Shown here in pieces: positions 15,860 to 23,315 of a stretch of DNA of 35,656 nucleotides. The DNA comes from Lachnospiraceae bacterium. Lineage in GTDB: Bacteria; Bacillota; Clostridia; Lachnospirales; Lachnospiraceae. The notes beneath the pieces are model-generated. The model was not told where the DNA came from, made no database searches, and saw only the letters and a program-made list of their open reading frames with translations. A program made the position numbers and the translations under genes. Numbering within the stretch: the first letter of the stretch is position 1; the number at the start of each line of letters is the position of its first letter. The DNA lies in contig JAFXGP010000042.1 in the NCBI GenBank assembly GCA_017521195.1, positions 1 to 35,656 of the forward strand. The letters run 5' to 3'.

Positions 15860-17316
15860 TGAAAGGGGAGAAAAAAGCATATATCACATTGTATTTGACG
15901 TTGGTCTTGGGAGTATTGCTTTCACTTGTATTTGTATTGTTGGAAGGTATCAGAAATAAAACCATGCGGACAGAAGTAGAAAGTGTAATGGATATAGGAC
16001 TCTATTCTGTATTTGGGGAATATCATAGGCAACTGTTGGAACAATATGATTTGTTTTTTATTGATACTTCCTATGGAGAAGGTATTTCGGATATTAAAAG
16101 AAGTGAAGAGCACCTACAGTATTATATGAATGAAAATTTTCATAAAAGAGGAGTACAAGCAATCATTGGTTATAGGGATTTAACAAATCTTAATTGTGAT
16201 AATGTGGAATTTGAAAATTATATGTATGCCACGGACAATCAAGGAGGTGTATTGAAATCACAAATAGTAGATTATATGCAAAATAAAAACGGAACAGATA
16301 TGATAGAAAATTTATTGGAAGAATTCTCGATTTTAAACACAAATAATATGTCCATAGACATTTCTGAAAAGTGGAATGAAGCAGATGAGACCTTAAATAA
16401 ATTATTTGCGGAAAAGAAAAAGGAAATGACAGACCCGGAGACCGGAGAACAAATTCCCATAGTATGGGATAATCCGGCAGATCGGATTAAAGAAATAAGA
16501 GCGCAAGGAACATTGGGACTGGTGTTGCCCAAAGAAAAGGAACTTTCTTCTATGGTAATACATCCCGAATATTATGTTAGTCACAGAAATGTGTTTGAAG
16601 GTCAGGGAACGTTAATGCATCAAAAATCACTATTGGACGAGGCAACGGAAAATCTGCTGTTACGGCAATATTTTATGGAAAAATGCGGAACCTTTATGTC
16701 AGACAAGAAAGACAGTGTGTTGAAATATCAAATAGAGTATATGTTGGCCGGTAAAGAAAGTGATATAGAAAATTTGGAATCTGTAGTGGAAGATATTTTA
16801 CATATCAGGGAAGGTATTAATTTTACATATTTGATTTCGGATAAAGAAAAAGTGGCGGAAGCAGAAGCTTTGGCATGGATGATTAGTGCACTTTTCTTTT
16901 CGCCTCAAATTAAAGAAGTGGTAAAGATGACTATTATGTATGCCTGGACATATGCGGAAAGTGTAAAAGATGTAAGAATTCTGTTAGACGGAAATAAATT
17001 GCCATTATTAAAAACCTTTGCTACCTGGAATACTCCTTTGTCGCAGCTGTTTATGTTTTCCGCTTATTTGGACCGGTATGAGGAGAGTTCTACCGGAATG
17101 ACTTACAGTGATTATCTGCATTTTTTGTTATCTGTAAAAGAAGAAAAAATAATTTTATATCGTTTCATGGATTTGTGTGAAATGGACATCCGGATAACAG
17201 AAGGTAATCAATATTTTCAAATGGATGGCTGTGTCAGTGCAGTCAAAGCTACAGCGAATATTAGCAGCGGATATGGAAATGGTTATAAAATTACGCGAAC
17301 ATATACATATGAATAA
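15859..17316 (+). CDS. TadG-like minor pilin, DUF5702 family
   Basis: The 485-residue protein has one N-terminal membrane helix (YITLYLTLVLGVLLSLVFVL) and a long outer domain, the layout of TadG-like minor pilins. I recognise it as DUF5702, found in clostridial tad loci. The signal region reads KKA then YITLYLTL, so the +5 position is Tyr instead of the usual Glu, and processing by a prepilin peptidase is uncertain. The outer domain is mostly helical with few cysteines. The ATG overlaps the flp stop. It may cap or initiate the pilus, by analogy with TadG. Confidence 0.78.
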   Translation: MKGEKKAYITLYLTLVLGVLLSLVFVLLEGIRNKTMRTEVESVMDIGLYSVFGEYHRQLLEQYDLFFIDTSYGEGISDIKRSEEHLQYYMNENFHKRGVQAIIGYRDLTNLNCDNVEFENYMYATDNQGGVLKSQIVDYMQNKNGTDMIENLLEEFSILNTNNMSIDISEKWNEADETLNKLFAEKKKEMTDPETGEQIPIVWDNPADRIKEIRAQGTLGLVLPKEKELSSMVIHPEYYVSHRNVFEGQGTLMHQKSLLDEATENLLLRQYFMEKCGTFMSDKKDSVLKYQIEYMLAGKESDIENLESVVEDILHIREGINFTYLISDKEKVAEAEALAWMISALFFSPQIKEVVKMTIMYAWTYAESVKDVRILLDGNKLPLLKTFATWNTPLSQLFMFSAYLDRYEESSTGMTYSDYLHFLLSVKEEKIILYRFMDLCEMDIRITEGNQYFQMDGCVSAVKATANISSGYGNGYKITRTYTYE

Positions 17317-17332
17317 GAAGGAGTGAAAGAGG

Positions 17333-18133
17333 ATGTTCTTTGGGAAAAAGATAAAAAAACTTTCAAACCATTTAAAATCTAAGACAAAAGCTTCTCTCCG
17401 TGCATGTCACAAATCAACAGACCCCAACAAAAGTGACATCATAAACAATCCAAAAAACATCAAAATATCTCAAAGAACATTCTTTTTGACTCCTTCTGAA
17501 TATCAGGCTTCCTTGTGTTTGGAAGCATCACTATCTTTTTCCTTCTTTTTGATTTTTTTTGTCAATATTCTTTCCATAATTACTCTTTTTTCTGTATATA
17601 CAGATAATTTGGCAAGTTTACAACAGCAAGGAAAAAGAGCGGCAGCATATGCCTATATCACAGAAAGCACCTTAGGATTCAATGAAGATATTATCCGATT
17701 ACAGAAAGATATAAAAATACAGTTTCCTATAGGAATTATCGGAACATCAAAATATCGTATGGCTGTTCAATGTGTGGTAAAACCATGGACAGGATATGAT
17801 TTATCAAATAGCAAAAGTCGGGAGGAAGAGGATTCCATTGTATATATGACAGAATATGGGAGTGTTTATCATAAAAACAGAGCCTGTCCCCATTTGGTAT
17901 TAAGTATTCAGGCAGTAGCTTTTACCGGAGTGGAGGAAAAAGTAAATGAAGCCGGCGAATTATATAAGCCATGTGAGTATTGCGGAGAAAAGGGAATGGT
18001 TACTATTGTTTTTGTTACTTCCTATGGAAATAAATATCATACATCTACAAAATGTCAGGGGTTGAAAAGAACCATAAAAACAATACCTTTATCGGAAGTG
18101 AAAGGAGTAAATCCATGCCAAAAATGTGGATAG
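17333..18133 (+). CDS. TadE-like pseudopilin with two C-terminal H-C-C-C modules
   Basis: A long basic N-terminus (about 58 residues) leads to a TadE-type signal, QASLCLEASLSFSFFLIFF, with Glu64 at +5 if cleavage follows Ala59. The membrane helix (65-88) is followed by about 80 outer residues and then two related modules. The first (about 169-218) has YGSVYHKNRACPHL and PCEYCG. The second (224-266) has YGNKYHTSTKCQGL and PCQKCG. Each keeps one His and three Cys, suggesting metal binding, similar to small YH-C-PCxxC modules on other secreted clostridial proteins. The first 180 bp are C/T-rich on the coding strand, unlike the neighbours. The start has a GAGG touching the ATG and a better AAGGAG 10-12 nt away. 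Confidence 0.8.
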   Translation: MFFGKKIKKLSNHLKSKTKASLRACHKSTDPNKSDIINNPKNIKISQRTFFLTPSEYQASLCLEASLSFSFFLIFFVNILSIITLFSVYTDNLASLQQQGKRAAAYAYITESTLGFNEDIIRLQKDIKIQFPIGIIGTSKYRMAVQCVVKPWTGYDLSNSKSREEEDSIVYMTEYGSVYHKNRACPHLVLSIQAVAFTGVEEKVNEAGELYKPCEYCGEKGMVTIVFVTSYGNKYHTSTKCQGLKRTIKTIPLSEVKGVNPCQKCG

Positions 18134-18570
18134 AGCAAATGAATGTGATATTGACAAATTTATATCTTTTTTGGGGTTCCATACAAGATATTAAAAAAAG
18201 AAAAATCAGCAATGTGTATTTGTGGATAGGAGGAATTGGAGGATTTGCTTTCAAAATAATTGGTTTTAATTATGGTTTACAAGAAATTGGGGACTGGATA
18301 TTAACAGCGGTGCCGGGATTATTAGTTCTTTTTTTAGGGAAAAAAACAAAAGAAAAAATAGGCTTGGGAGATGGTTTGGTATTATTGGTTTTGGCTAATA
18401 TTATGACATTTATTGAGATATGTATACTCTTGCAAATAGCAATATTTTTACTTCTTATATTTGCATTAGTACTTTTAAGCAGCAGAAAGTTCTCAAAAGA
18501 TTATCCCATTCCTTTTTTGCCTTTTCTGTGGTTATCGCATTTATTGTTATGGAGAATTGGATATGTTTGA
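18115..18570 (+). CDS. Second prepilin peptidase (A24 family)
   Basis: This 151-residue multi-spanning protein has both A24 catalytic aspartates: GSIQDIKKRKISN (about residue 25) and GLGDGLVLL (about 83). The GxGD is followed by GLV, not the usual xKL. It starts at ATG 18115 after AAAGGAG and overlaps the preceding pseudopilin by 19 bp. It ends inside the TadE gene start (8-bp overlap). Together with the first tad gene it gives this operon two complete peptidases, perhaps one for Flp and one for the TadE-like proteins; that division of labour is only inferred. Confidence 0.85.
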   Translation: MPKMWIEQMNVILTNLYLFWGSIQDIKKRKISNVYLWIGGIGGFAFKIIGFNYGLQEIGDWILTAVPGLLVLFLGKKTKEKIGLGDGLVLLVLANIMTFIEICILLQIAIFLLLIFALVLLSSRKFSKDYPIPFLPFLWLSHLLLWRIGYV

Positions 18571-19012
18571 AAAAGAAAAAGCAGCATATATGACAGTAGA
18601 AGCAGCTCTGGTTATACCTATAATTGTGGGAGGGATTGTCTTTATTATGTATGTGGGATTTTACCTGTATGATGCGGCAACCATTAAACAAACGGCATAC
18701 ATAGCAGCTTTGCGTGGAAATCAAATGAGAAAGTTCTCTTCTTGTGAAATAGAAAACTATATAGACAAACAGGTGGATGAAATGTTATCTCGGCAAATAT
18801 TATCCGGAAAAATTATTGAAAAAGAAATAAAGATATTTCAGGGAAGTATAACTGTAAAAATTTATACAGAGTTTAAAATGCCTTTTGCAGGATTAGAAGG
18901 CATGGAAAACATTCCGGGAGAAATAATCCGGGAGGCTGAAGTGAAAAGAATAAATCCTATGGAAGTAATAAGAGGTGCAAGAAAAGTAAATGGATATCAG
19001 ATATCGAAATGA
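18563..19012 (+). CDS. TadE-like minor pseudopilin
   Basis: The 149-residue protein has a short charged leader, then KAAYMTVEAALVIPIIVGG with Glu13 at +5 after Ala8: the classic TadE signal VEAALVIP. One membrane helix (about 10-32) is followed by an outer domain of about 110 residues ending in a basic segment. I chose ATG at 18563 with GGAG 8 nt upstream over TTG at 18557. It overlaps the peptidase gene before it and the FHA gene after it, so translation is coupled. Substrate and peptidase genes side by side fit a processing pair. Confidence 0.88.
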   Translation: MFEKEKAAYMTVEAALVIPIIVGGIVFIMYVGFYLYDAATIKQTAYIAALRGNQMRKFSSCEIENYIDKQVDEMLSRQILSGKIIEKEIKIFQGSITVKIYTEFKMPFAGLEGMENIPGEIIREAEVKRINPMEVIRGARKVNGYQISK

Positions 19013-20237
19013 TTTATATGGAAATTATATGTTGATTACCATTCCTCAAGGAGAGGATAGCAATAGGTATTCTTTTAAAATGTTGGAAAAAAATAAAATT
19101 CCCGGTGTTCTTTATGGCAGAGAAAGAAAAGAAGATGGAAAGGGATATTGGTATGTAGATATTAGTAAAAAGAAAACATTAATGCAAGAATATCAAGATA
19201 ATGAAATGCAGCTGGAAGATATGATTCACATTTTTCAACAATTAATTCCAATATTAGATGAGTTGAAACATTATCTTTTAAGTGAATCAATGGTTGTATT
19301 GGAACCGGAATATATTTTCAGAGACATAGAGGAAGACAAGCTCTATGTTTTAATTCTACCGTGGAACAGAGAAGAGAAAAATTTACAACATCTGGCGGAA
19401 TTTTTTTTAGAAAAAATCAATCAGCGGGATGAAAATGGTGTAAATGCAGCATATTTGTTTTACAGACAGCAAAGCCAACCGCATTTTTCTTTGTACCATT
19501 TTCTTCCTGTGTTAGAGAAAAAAAGTATTTTAAAGCGACAAATGGAAAAGGAAATACCCGCATGGAAAGAAGCGGAGGAAAAACGAATATCCTTGATAGA
19601 AAAAGAAGAAGATATTCAAGAAAAAATAGCAGCATATAATTTTGAGCAGGAGGAAAATGTTAAGCATATAGAAGAGAAGGAAAAAAGAATACTTAAAATA
19701 ACCTTATTCATTTTCTCCTTGGTATGTTTGATGGTTGGTTTGATTCCTGTTTTGAGTACAGTAATTCGTATGTCCTGCGTTGCATCCTCCATATTATTAT
19801 TTGTAGTATTTATTTTTATTATTTTTTTAAATGATAATAACAATAAAAAATTTTTAAAATCAGAAGACAAGAATATTTCTCCAATAAAAAAAACAGAAAT
19901 AGGAATAAGCGAAACTGTATTTTTTGAATCTTTTGAAAATGAAGATTATTTAAAATTACAGTGGAAGGAAAAGGGAAGAAACAAACAATTTGTTTTGAAA
20001 GAGTTTCCTTGTACGGTAGGTAAAATGAAAGAAGAGGTTAATCTTTGTATTTCGGATATATCTGTCAGCCGCATTCATTGCAGGTTTGTAGAACAGGAAA
20101 ATAAAATATGTATTATGGATTTGAATTCTACAAATGGAACTTTTTTAAATGGATTGTCTTTGAAAAGTGGAGAAGTTCTTGAAATTGAAAAAAATGATGA
20201 AATCCTTCTTGGTAAAGTTAAACTGAATGTAGTATAA
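18990..20237 (+). CDS. Membrane protein with DUF6382-like N-domain and C-terminal FHA domain
   Basis: Residues 1-175 form a globular domain with QQLIPILDELKHYLLSE and PEYIFRDIEEDKLYVLILPW, a layout seen in DUF6382 and reminiscent of the pseudokinase domain of EssB/YukC. A coiled, Glu-rich linker and two membrane helices (about 235-252 and 258-280) follow. Residues 335-412 are an FHA domain (ISVSRIHCRF, DLNSTNGTFLNG). FHA domains bind phosphothreonine. The Ser, His and Asn positions are intact, but the usual Gly-Arg is Gly-Lys (TVGKMKEE). It is the last gene of the tad operon and overlaps tadE by 23 bp, suggesting control of the pilus by Ser/Thr phosphorylation. No kinase is in the window. Confidence 0.82.
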   Translation: MDIRYRNDLYGNYMLITIPQGEDSNRYSFKMLEKNKIPGVLYGRERKEDGKGYWYVDISKKKTLMQEYQDNEMQLEDMIHIFQQLIPILDELKHYLLSESMVVLEPEYIFRDIEEDKLYVLILPWNREEKNLQHLAEFFLEKINQRDENGVNAAYLFYRQQSQPHFSLYHFLPVLEKKSILKRQMEKEIPAWKEAEEKRISLIEKEEDIQEKIAAYNFEQEENVKHIEEKEKRILKITLFIFSLVCLMVGLIPVLSTVIRMSCVASSILLFVVFIFIIFLNDNNNKKFLKSEDKNISPIKKTEIGISETVFFESFENEDYLKLQWKEKGRNKQFVLKEFPCTVGKMKEEVNLCISDISVSRIHCRFVEQENKICIMDLNSTNGTFLNGLSLKSGEVLEIEKNDEILLGKVKLNVV

Positions 20238-20238
20238 T
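20209..20238 (+). promoter_or_regulatory. Promoter overlapping the end of the FHA gene
   Basis: TTGGTA (20209-20214), an 18-nt spacer, then a perfect TATAAT (20233-20238) that contains the FHA gene's stop codon. It would start transcription near 20245 for the flavodoxin-SCP2 and HIT genes. Confidence 0.5.
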
Positions 20239-20278
20239 AGCACGTAAGAAAAGCAAGCGGCATCGGAGGACTAATTAA

Positions 20279-21274
20279 GTGAAAATTAATATTTACTATG
20301 GTGGGAGAGGATTGTTGGATGATCCTACATTATTTGTTATCAATAAAATGCAGGCAGTGCTTGAAGAATTAAATGTAAGTGTAGATCGTTATAATCTTTA
20401 TGAACTGAAAAATTCCATTACAACCCTACCGCAGACGTTGAAAGATGCAGATGGTGTTATCTTGGCAACTACGGTCGAATGGTATGGAATTGGTGGATAT
20501 ATGCAGCAGTTCTTGGACGCCTGCTGGTTGTATGGCGATAAAGAAAAAATTTCCAAGCTTTATATGAGCCCTGTAGTAATGTCAACTACTTATGGTGAAA
20601 GAGAGGCGAAACTAAATCTTAGAGTTGCTTGGGAAATTTTAGGCGGATTGCCTTGTACAGGTATTTGCGGATATATTGCAGATTTTGCTATGTTGGAGAT
20701 GAATGATGACTATGCCCGTCTGATAGAAAGAAAAGCTGAGAATGTTTATAGAACTATTAACCAGAAAATGGTAAGTTTTCCGGCAAGTAATCAGGCAGTA
20801 AAACAGAAAGTGTCAGTTTCTAAGACAATAAATCTGACACCACAGGAAACAGAACAGTTATCTCAGTATGCTTCAGATGAAGATTATGTCCAACAGCAAA
20901 AAGAAGATTTGCAGGAATTGGCAAGTATGTTCAGAGGTATGATGAAGACTATGGAAAATGACAGTTCCCAACGTTTTTTGAAGGAATTTGAAGGTGCTTT
21001 TAATCCTCAGCCCGGATTTGAGGGAAGTTATAAAATAAATGTAGAAGGTTATACGAAACCATTATTGATAGAGGTAAAAGCTACAGGAGTAAATGTTTAT
21101 TACGGGGAAAAAGATTCTGTGGACGTAAATGTTCAAATTACTGAAAATGTGCTTGGTGGTATCGTAGCCGGCCGAATGTCATTCCAGAGAGCTTTTATGG
21201 CAGGAGAAATGACTGCAAAAGGTGATTTTGGGATGTTAAGAACTTTGGATCAGATATTTGTATTTGAAAAATAG
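20279..21274 (+). CDS. Flavodoxin-like FMN protein fused to an SCP2 sterol-carrier domain
   Basis: Residues 1-165 resemble NAD(P)H-dependent FMN reductases or flavodoxins (MKINIYYGGRGL, DADGVILATTVEWYGIGGYM, VVMSTTYGERE). Residues 225-331 match the SCP2 lipid-binding domain (YKINVEGYTKPLLIEVKAT, then VLGGIVAGRMSFQRAFMAG and MTAKGDFGMLRTL). SCP2 domains hold hydrophobic ligands, so the protein might act on a lipid-like substrate; that is inference. The start is GTG with GGAGGA 8 nt upstream. It is followed 14 bp later by the HIT gene. I know similar fusions in Clostridia only as hypothetical or flavodoxin-like proteins. Confidence 0.85.
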   Translation: MKINIYYGGRGLLDDPTLFVINKMQAVLEELNVSVDRYNLYELKNSITTLPQTLKDADGVILATTVEWYGIGGYMQQFLDACWLYGDKEKISKLYMSPVVMSTTYGEREAKLNLRVAWEILGGLPCTGICGYIADFAMLEMNDDYARLIERKAENVYRTINQKMVSFPASNQAVKQKVSVSKTINLTPQETEQLSQYASDEDYVQQQKEDLQELASMFRGMMKTMENDSSQRFLKEFEGAFNPQPGFEGSYKINVEGYTKPLLIEVKATGVNVYYGEKDSVDVNVQITENVLGGIVAGRMSFQRAFMAGEMTAKGDFGMLRTLDQIFVFEK

Positions 21275-21288
21275 ATTGGAGAATAGAT

Positions 21289-21696
21289 ATGAAAGATAGT
21301 AATTGTATTTTTTGTAAAATTGCAAATGGAGAAATTCCTTCCAGAACCATTGAAGAAAATGATATGTTCAAAGTTGTATTGGATGTAGGTCCTGCAACAA
21401 AAGGTCATGCTTTGATTCTTCCAAAGGATCATTACACAAATCTTTATGATTTGCCGGAAGATGTTGCAGCAGAAGTTTATAAAACGGCTAAGAAAATTGC
21501 ACTTAAAATGAAAGAAAAATTAGGATGCGATGGAGTAAATATTGTTCAGAATAATGAAGAAGCAGCAGGTCAGACAGTATTTCATTTCCATATGCACGTG
21601 ATTCCCCGTTATAAAGATGATGGACAGGTAATCGGATGGAAACCGGGTCAGCCGACTGCAGAAGAGTTGGATGCGATAGCAGAAGTTTTGAAATAA
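21289..21696 (+). CDS. HIT family (HinT-like) nucleotide hydrolase
   Basis: HIT proteins hydrolyse purine nucleoside phosphoramidates or related AMP derivatives. The 135-residue protein has the usual start CIFCKIANGEIPSR, the phrase GHALILPKDHY, and the catalytic triad motif HFHMHVIPRY (about 99-108), with the active His in the centre of HxHxH. The length is typical. A TGGAG site lies 9 nt before the ATG. It is downstream of the flavodoxin-SCP2 gene and ends at a two-way terminator. HinT-type is most likely from length and motif; the true substrate is unknown. Confidence 0.93.
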   Translation: MKDSNCIFCKIANGEIPSRTIEENDMFKVVLDVGPATKGHALILPKDHYTNLYDLPEDVAAEVYKTAKKIALKMKEKLGCDGVNIVQNNEEAAGQTVFHFHMHVIPRYKDDGQVIGWKPGQPTAEELDAIAEVLK

Positions 21697-21707
21697 GGTA
21701 AAGATAT

Positions 21708-21755
21708 AAAAAGGAGATTACAGATACCAATCATGGTAATGTAATCTCCTTTTTT
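21708..21755. terminator. Bidirectional terminator between HIT and murG
   Basis: AAAGGAGATTACA and TGTAATCTCCTTT form a long perfect outer stem, and TACCA/TGGTA form an inner stem around ATCA. A-runs on one side and T-runs on the other serve both convergent units. Confidence 0.92.
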
Positions 21756-21763
21756 GTTAAGTT

Positions 21764-22828
21764 TTATTTACTGTGTTCTTTAATTAATTCCATAATGGTA
21801 GGAATGGAATTCATCTGATTGCTTTCGCACATTTTATCAACATACATCTGGCGGTTTTCGTATAATTCTTTGATTTTGTCTGTAAGAATGTCACAGTCGA
21901 TAAAGTCTTCTCTAACAGTCATGCTGAAACCTTGTTCTTCAAAGGAACGTGCATTTAAAATCTGGTCACCACGGCTTCCTGCCTGTAATGGGATTAACAG
22001 ATTAGGTTTCTTAAGTGCCAGAAGTTCGCAGATGGCATTAGCACCGGCTCTGGAAACTACTACATCAGCCATAGCGAAAACATCCTTTAAGTCAGATTTT
22101 AAATATTCAAACTGTTTGTACCCAGGAACGGTTAACATCAGATTGTCTACTTTATCTTTTCCGCAGATATGAACAACTTGAAAATCTTCTAATAATTTTG
22201 GTAAAGCTTCACGAACCATAACATTGACACTGGTAGCACCTTGAGAACCGCCAATCACCATAACTACCGGTTTGTTAGCGGTAAATCCGCATAATTCCAA
22301 AGCAGCCAGTTTGCTTCCCTGAGTTAATTCTGTTCGGATAGGAGAACCTGTGAGTACAGCTTTTCCGGCAGGAACATATTTAATTGTTTCCGGAAAGTTA
22401 CAACATACTTTGGTGGCTACCGGAATACAGAGCTTGTTTGCAAGTCCCGGAGTCATATCAGATTCGTGAATAATACAAGGTATTTTTAAAGAGGCAGCAG
22501 CTCTGACAACAGGAACTGAAACGAATCCGCCCTTGGAAAATACGATGTCCGGTTTTAGTTCTTTTAAAATTTTTAAAGCTTGCGAATAACCTTTGAGTAC
22601 ACGGAAAGGATCGGATAAATTCTTTAGATCAAAATAACGGCGGAATTTTCCTGTGGAGATGCCATAATAAGGGACATCAAAATCTTCCATTAATTTTTTT
22701 TCTATTCCGTTATAGGAACCAATATAATAGGCATCGTATCCTTCTTTTTTTAGAAAAGGAAGAAGGGCGATATTTGGAGTAACATGACCGGCGGTACCGC
22801 CACCGGTAAATACAATTTTTTTATTCAT
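21764..22828 (-). CDS. murG: MurG-type UDP-GlcNAc transferase (GGGTAGH variant)
   Basis: MurG transfers GlcNAc from UDP-GlcNAc to lipid I at the inner face of the membrane, making lipid II. The 354-residue GT28 protein shows GGGTAGHVTPN (MurG proper has GGGTGGH), FSKGGFVSVPVVRAA, HESDMTPGLANK, VMVIGGSQGA and SRAGANAICELLALKKPNLLIP (the last in pieces: SRAGANAICELLAL). Helix and loop order fit GT28. I start at ATG 22828, with AAAGG 7 nt upstream, rather than 22843, which has no site. It lies away from any division/cell-wall cluster, 21 bp after the TSCPD gene. It could be the main MurG or a paralog. Confidence 0.88.
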   Translation of the reverse strand: MNKKIVFTGGGTAGHVTPNIALLPFLKKEGYDAYYIGSYNGIEKKLMEDFDVPYYGISTGKFRRYFDLKNLSDPFRVLKGYSQALKILKELKPDIVFSKGGFVSVPVVRAAASLKIPCIIHESDMTPGLANKLCIPVATKVCCNFPETIKYVPAGKAVLTGSPIRTELTQGSKLAALELCGFTANKPVVMVIGGSQGATSVNVMVREALPKLLEDFQVVHICGKDKVDNLMLTVPGYKQFEYLKSDLKDVFAMADVVVSRAGANAICELLALKKPNLLIPLQAGSRGDQILNARSFEEQGFSMTVREDFIDCDILTDKIKELYENRQMYVDKMCESNQMNSIPTIMELIKEHSK

Positions 22829-22849
22829 ATCAAAGCCTTTCATTTAAAG

Positions 22850-23095
22850 TTATTTGTTTGCCAAAATTCCTTCTAATGCCTGTGCCAGCTGATCCGGACA
22901 GGAAGTAGTTTTAAAGCCGCAGCGAATCCCTCTTAAACGGCTAATTGCATCCTGAGCAGACATACCTTTTACTAAAGCGCTGATTCCCTGGAGATTACCA
23001 TTGCATCCGCCTGTAAATTTTACGGATTCAATAACGTCTCCATTCATTTCGATGTCAATTAAGCTGGAGCATACGCCCTGTGTTTTATATTTCAT
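22850..23095 (-). CDS. TSCPD domain protein (TIGR03905-like)
   Basis: This 81-residue protein contains CGFKTTSCPDQLAQALEGIL, with the TSCPD signature also found at the C-terminus of some ribonucleotide reductases. The N-terminal half is a beta-rich segment with GGCNGNLQGISALVKGM. Four cysteines suggest metal binding. I recognise it as the small stand-alone family TIGR03905; its function is unknown. AGAGGA precedes the ATG at 8 nt. It lies upstream of murG in one transcription unit and has its own promoter region at 23134-23162. Confidence 0.88.
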   Translation of the reverse strand: MKYKTQGVCSSLIDIEMNGDVIESVKFTGGCNGNLQGISALVKGMSAQDAISRLRGIRCGFKTTSCPDQLAQALEGILANK

Positions 23096-23133
23096 ATTAA
23101 AGTCCTCTTTTCTATAAATAATTAATTACTGGT

Positions 23134-23162
23134 AGTATATCAGAAATCAAGAGTGCTTTCCA
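23134..23162 (-). promoter_or_regulatory. Promoter of the TSCPD-murG unit
   Basis: Read on the minus strand: TGGAAA (23162-23157), a 17-nt spacer, then TATACT (23139-23134). The -10 is good, the -35 weak. The leader to the ATG is about 30 nt. Confidence 0.45.
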
Positions 23163-23243
23163 GTGTTCTTTTTGTCATAGGATTTGCTGTTTTTATTATA
23201 CTTATGAATTGGTATAAATAAAGAGAAAATGCACCTTGGACAG

Positions 23244-23273
23244 TTGCCATACTTGTATTTACCATGTTATAAT
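23244..23273 (+). promoter_or_regulatory. Promoter of the hydroxyacid dehydrogenase gene
   Basis: TTGCCA (23244-23249), an 18-nt spacer, then TATAAT (23268-23273) with an extended -10 TG (TGTTATAAT). It lies inside the longest open frame of the gene (from 23229), which argues that the true start is the ATG at 23316. Confidence 0.75.
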
Positions 23274-23315
23274 CTTTCGGTATTGGACCAAATATTCGAA
23301 AGGGAAATAAAAAGT

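Noticed and set aside
18052-18114. N-terminal extension of the second prepilin peptidase
   Set aside because: It lies in the coding end of the pseudopilin; ATG 18115 has AAAGGAG and starts close to the first membrane helix.
23229-23315. N-terminal extension of the hydroxyacid dehydrogenase
   Set aside because: It contains a strong promoter, has no ribosome site at 23229, and lies outside the family core.
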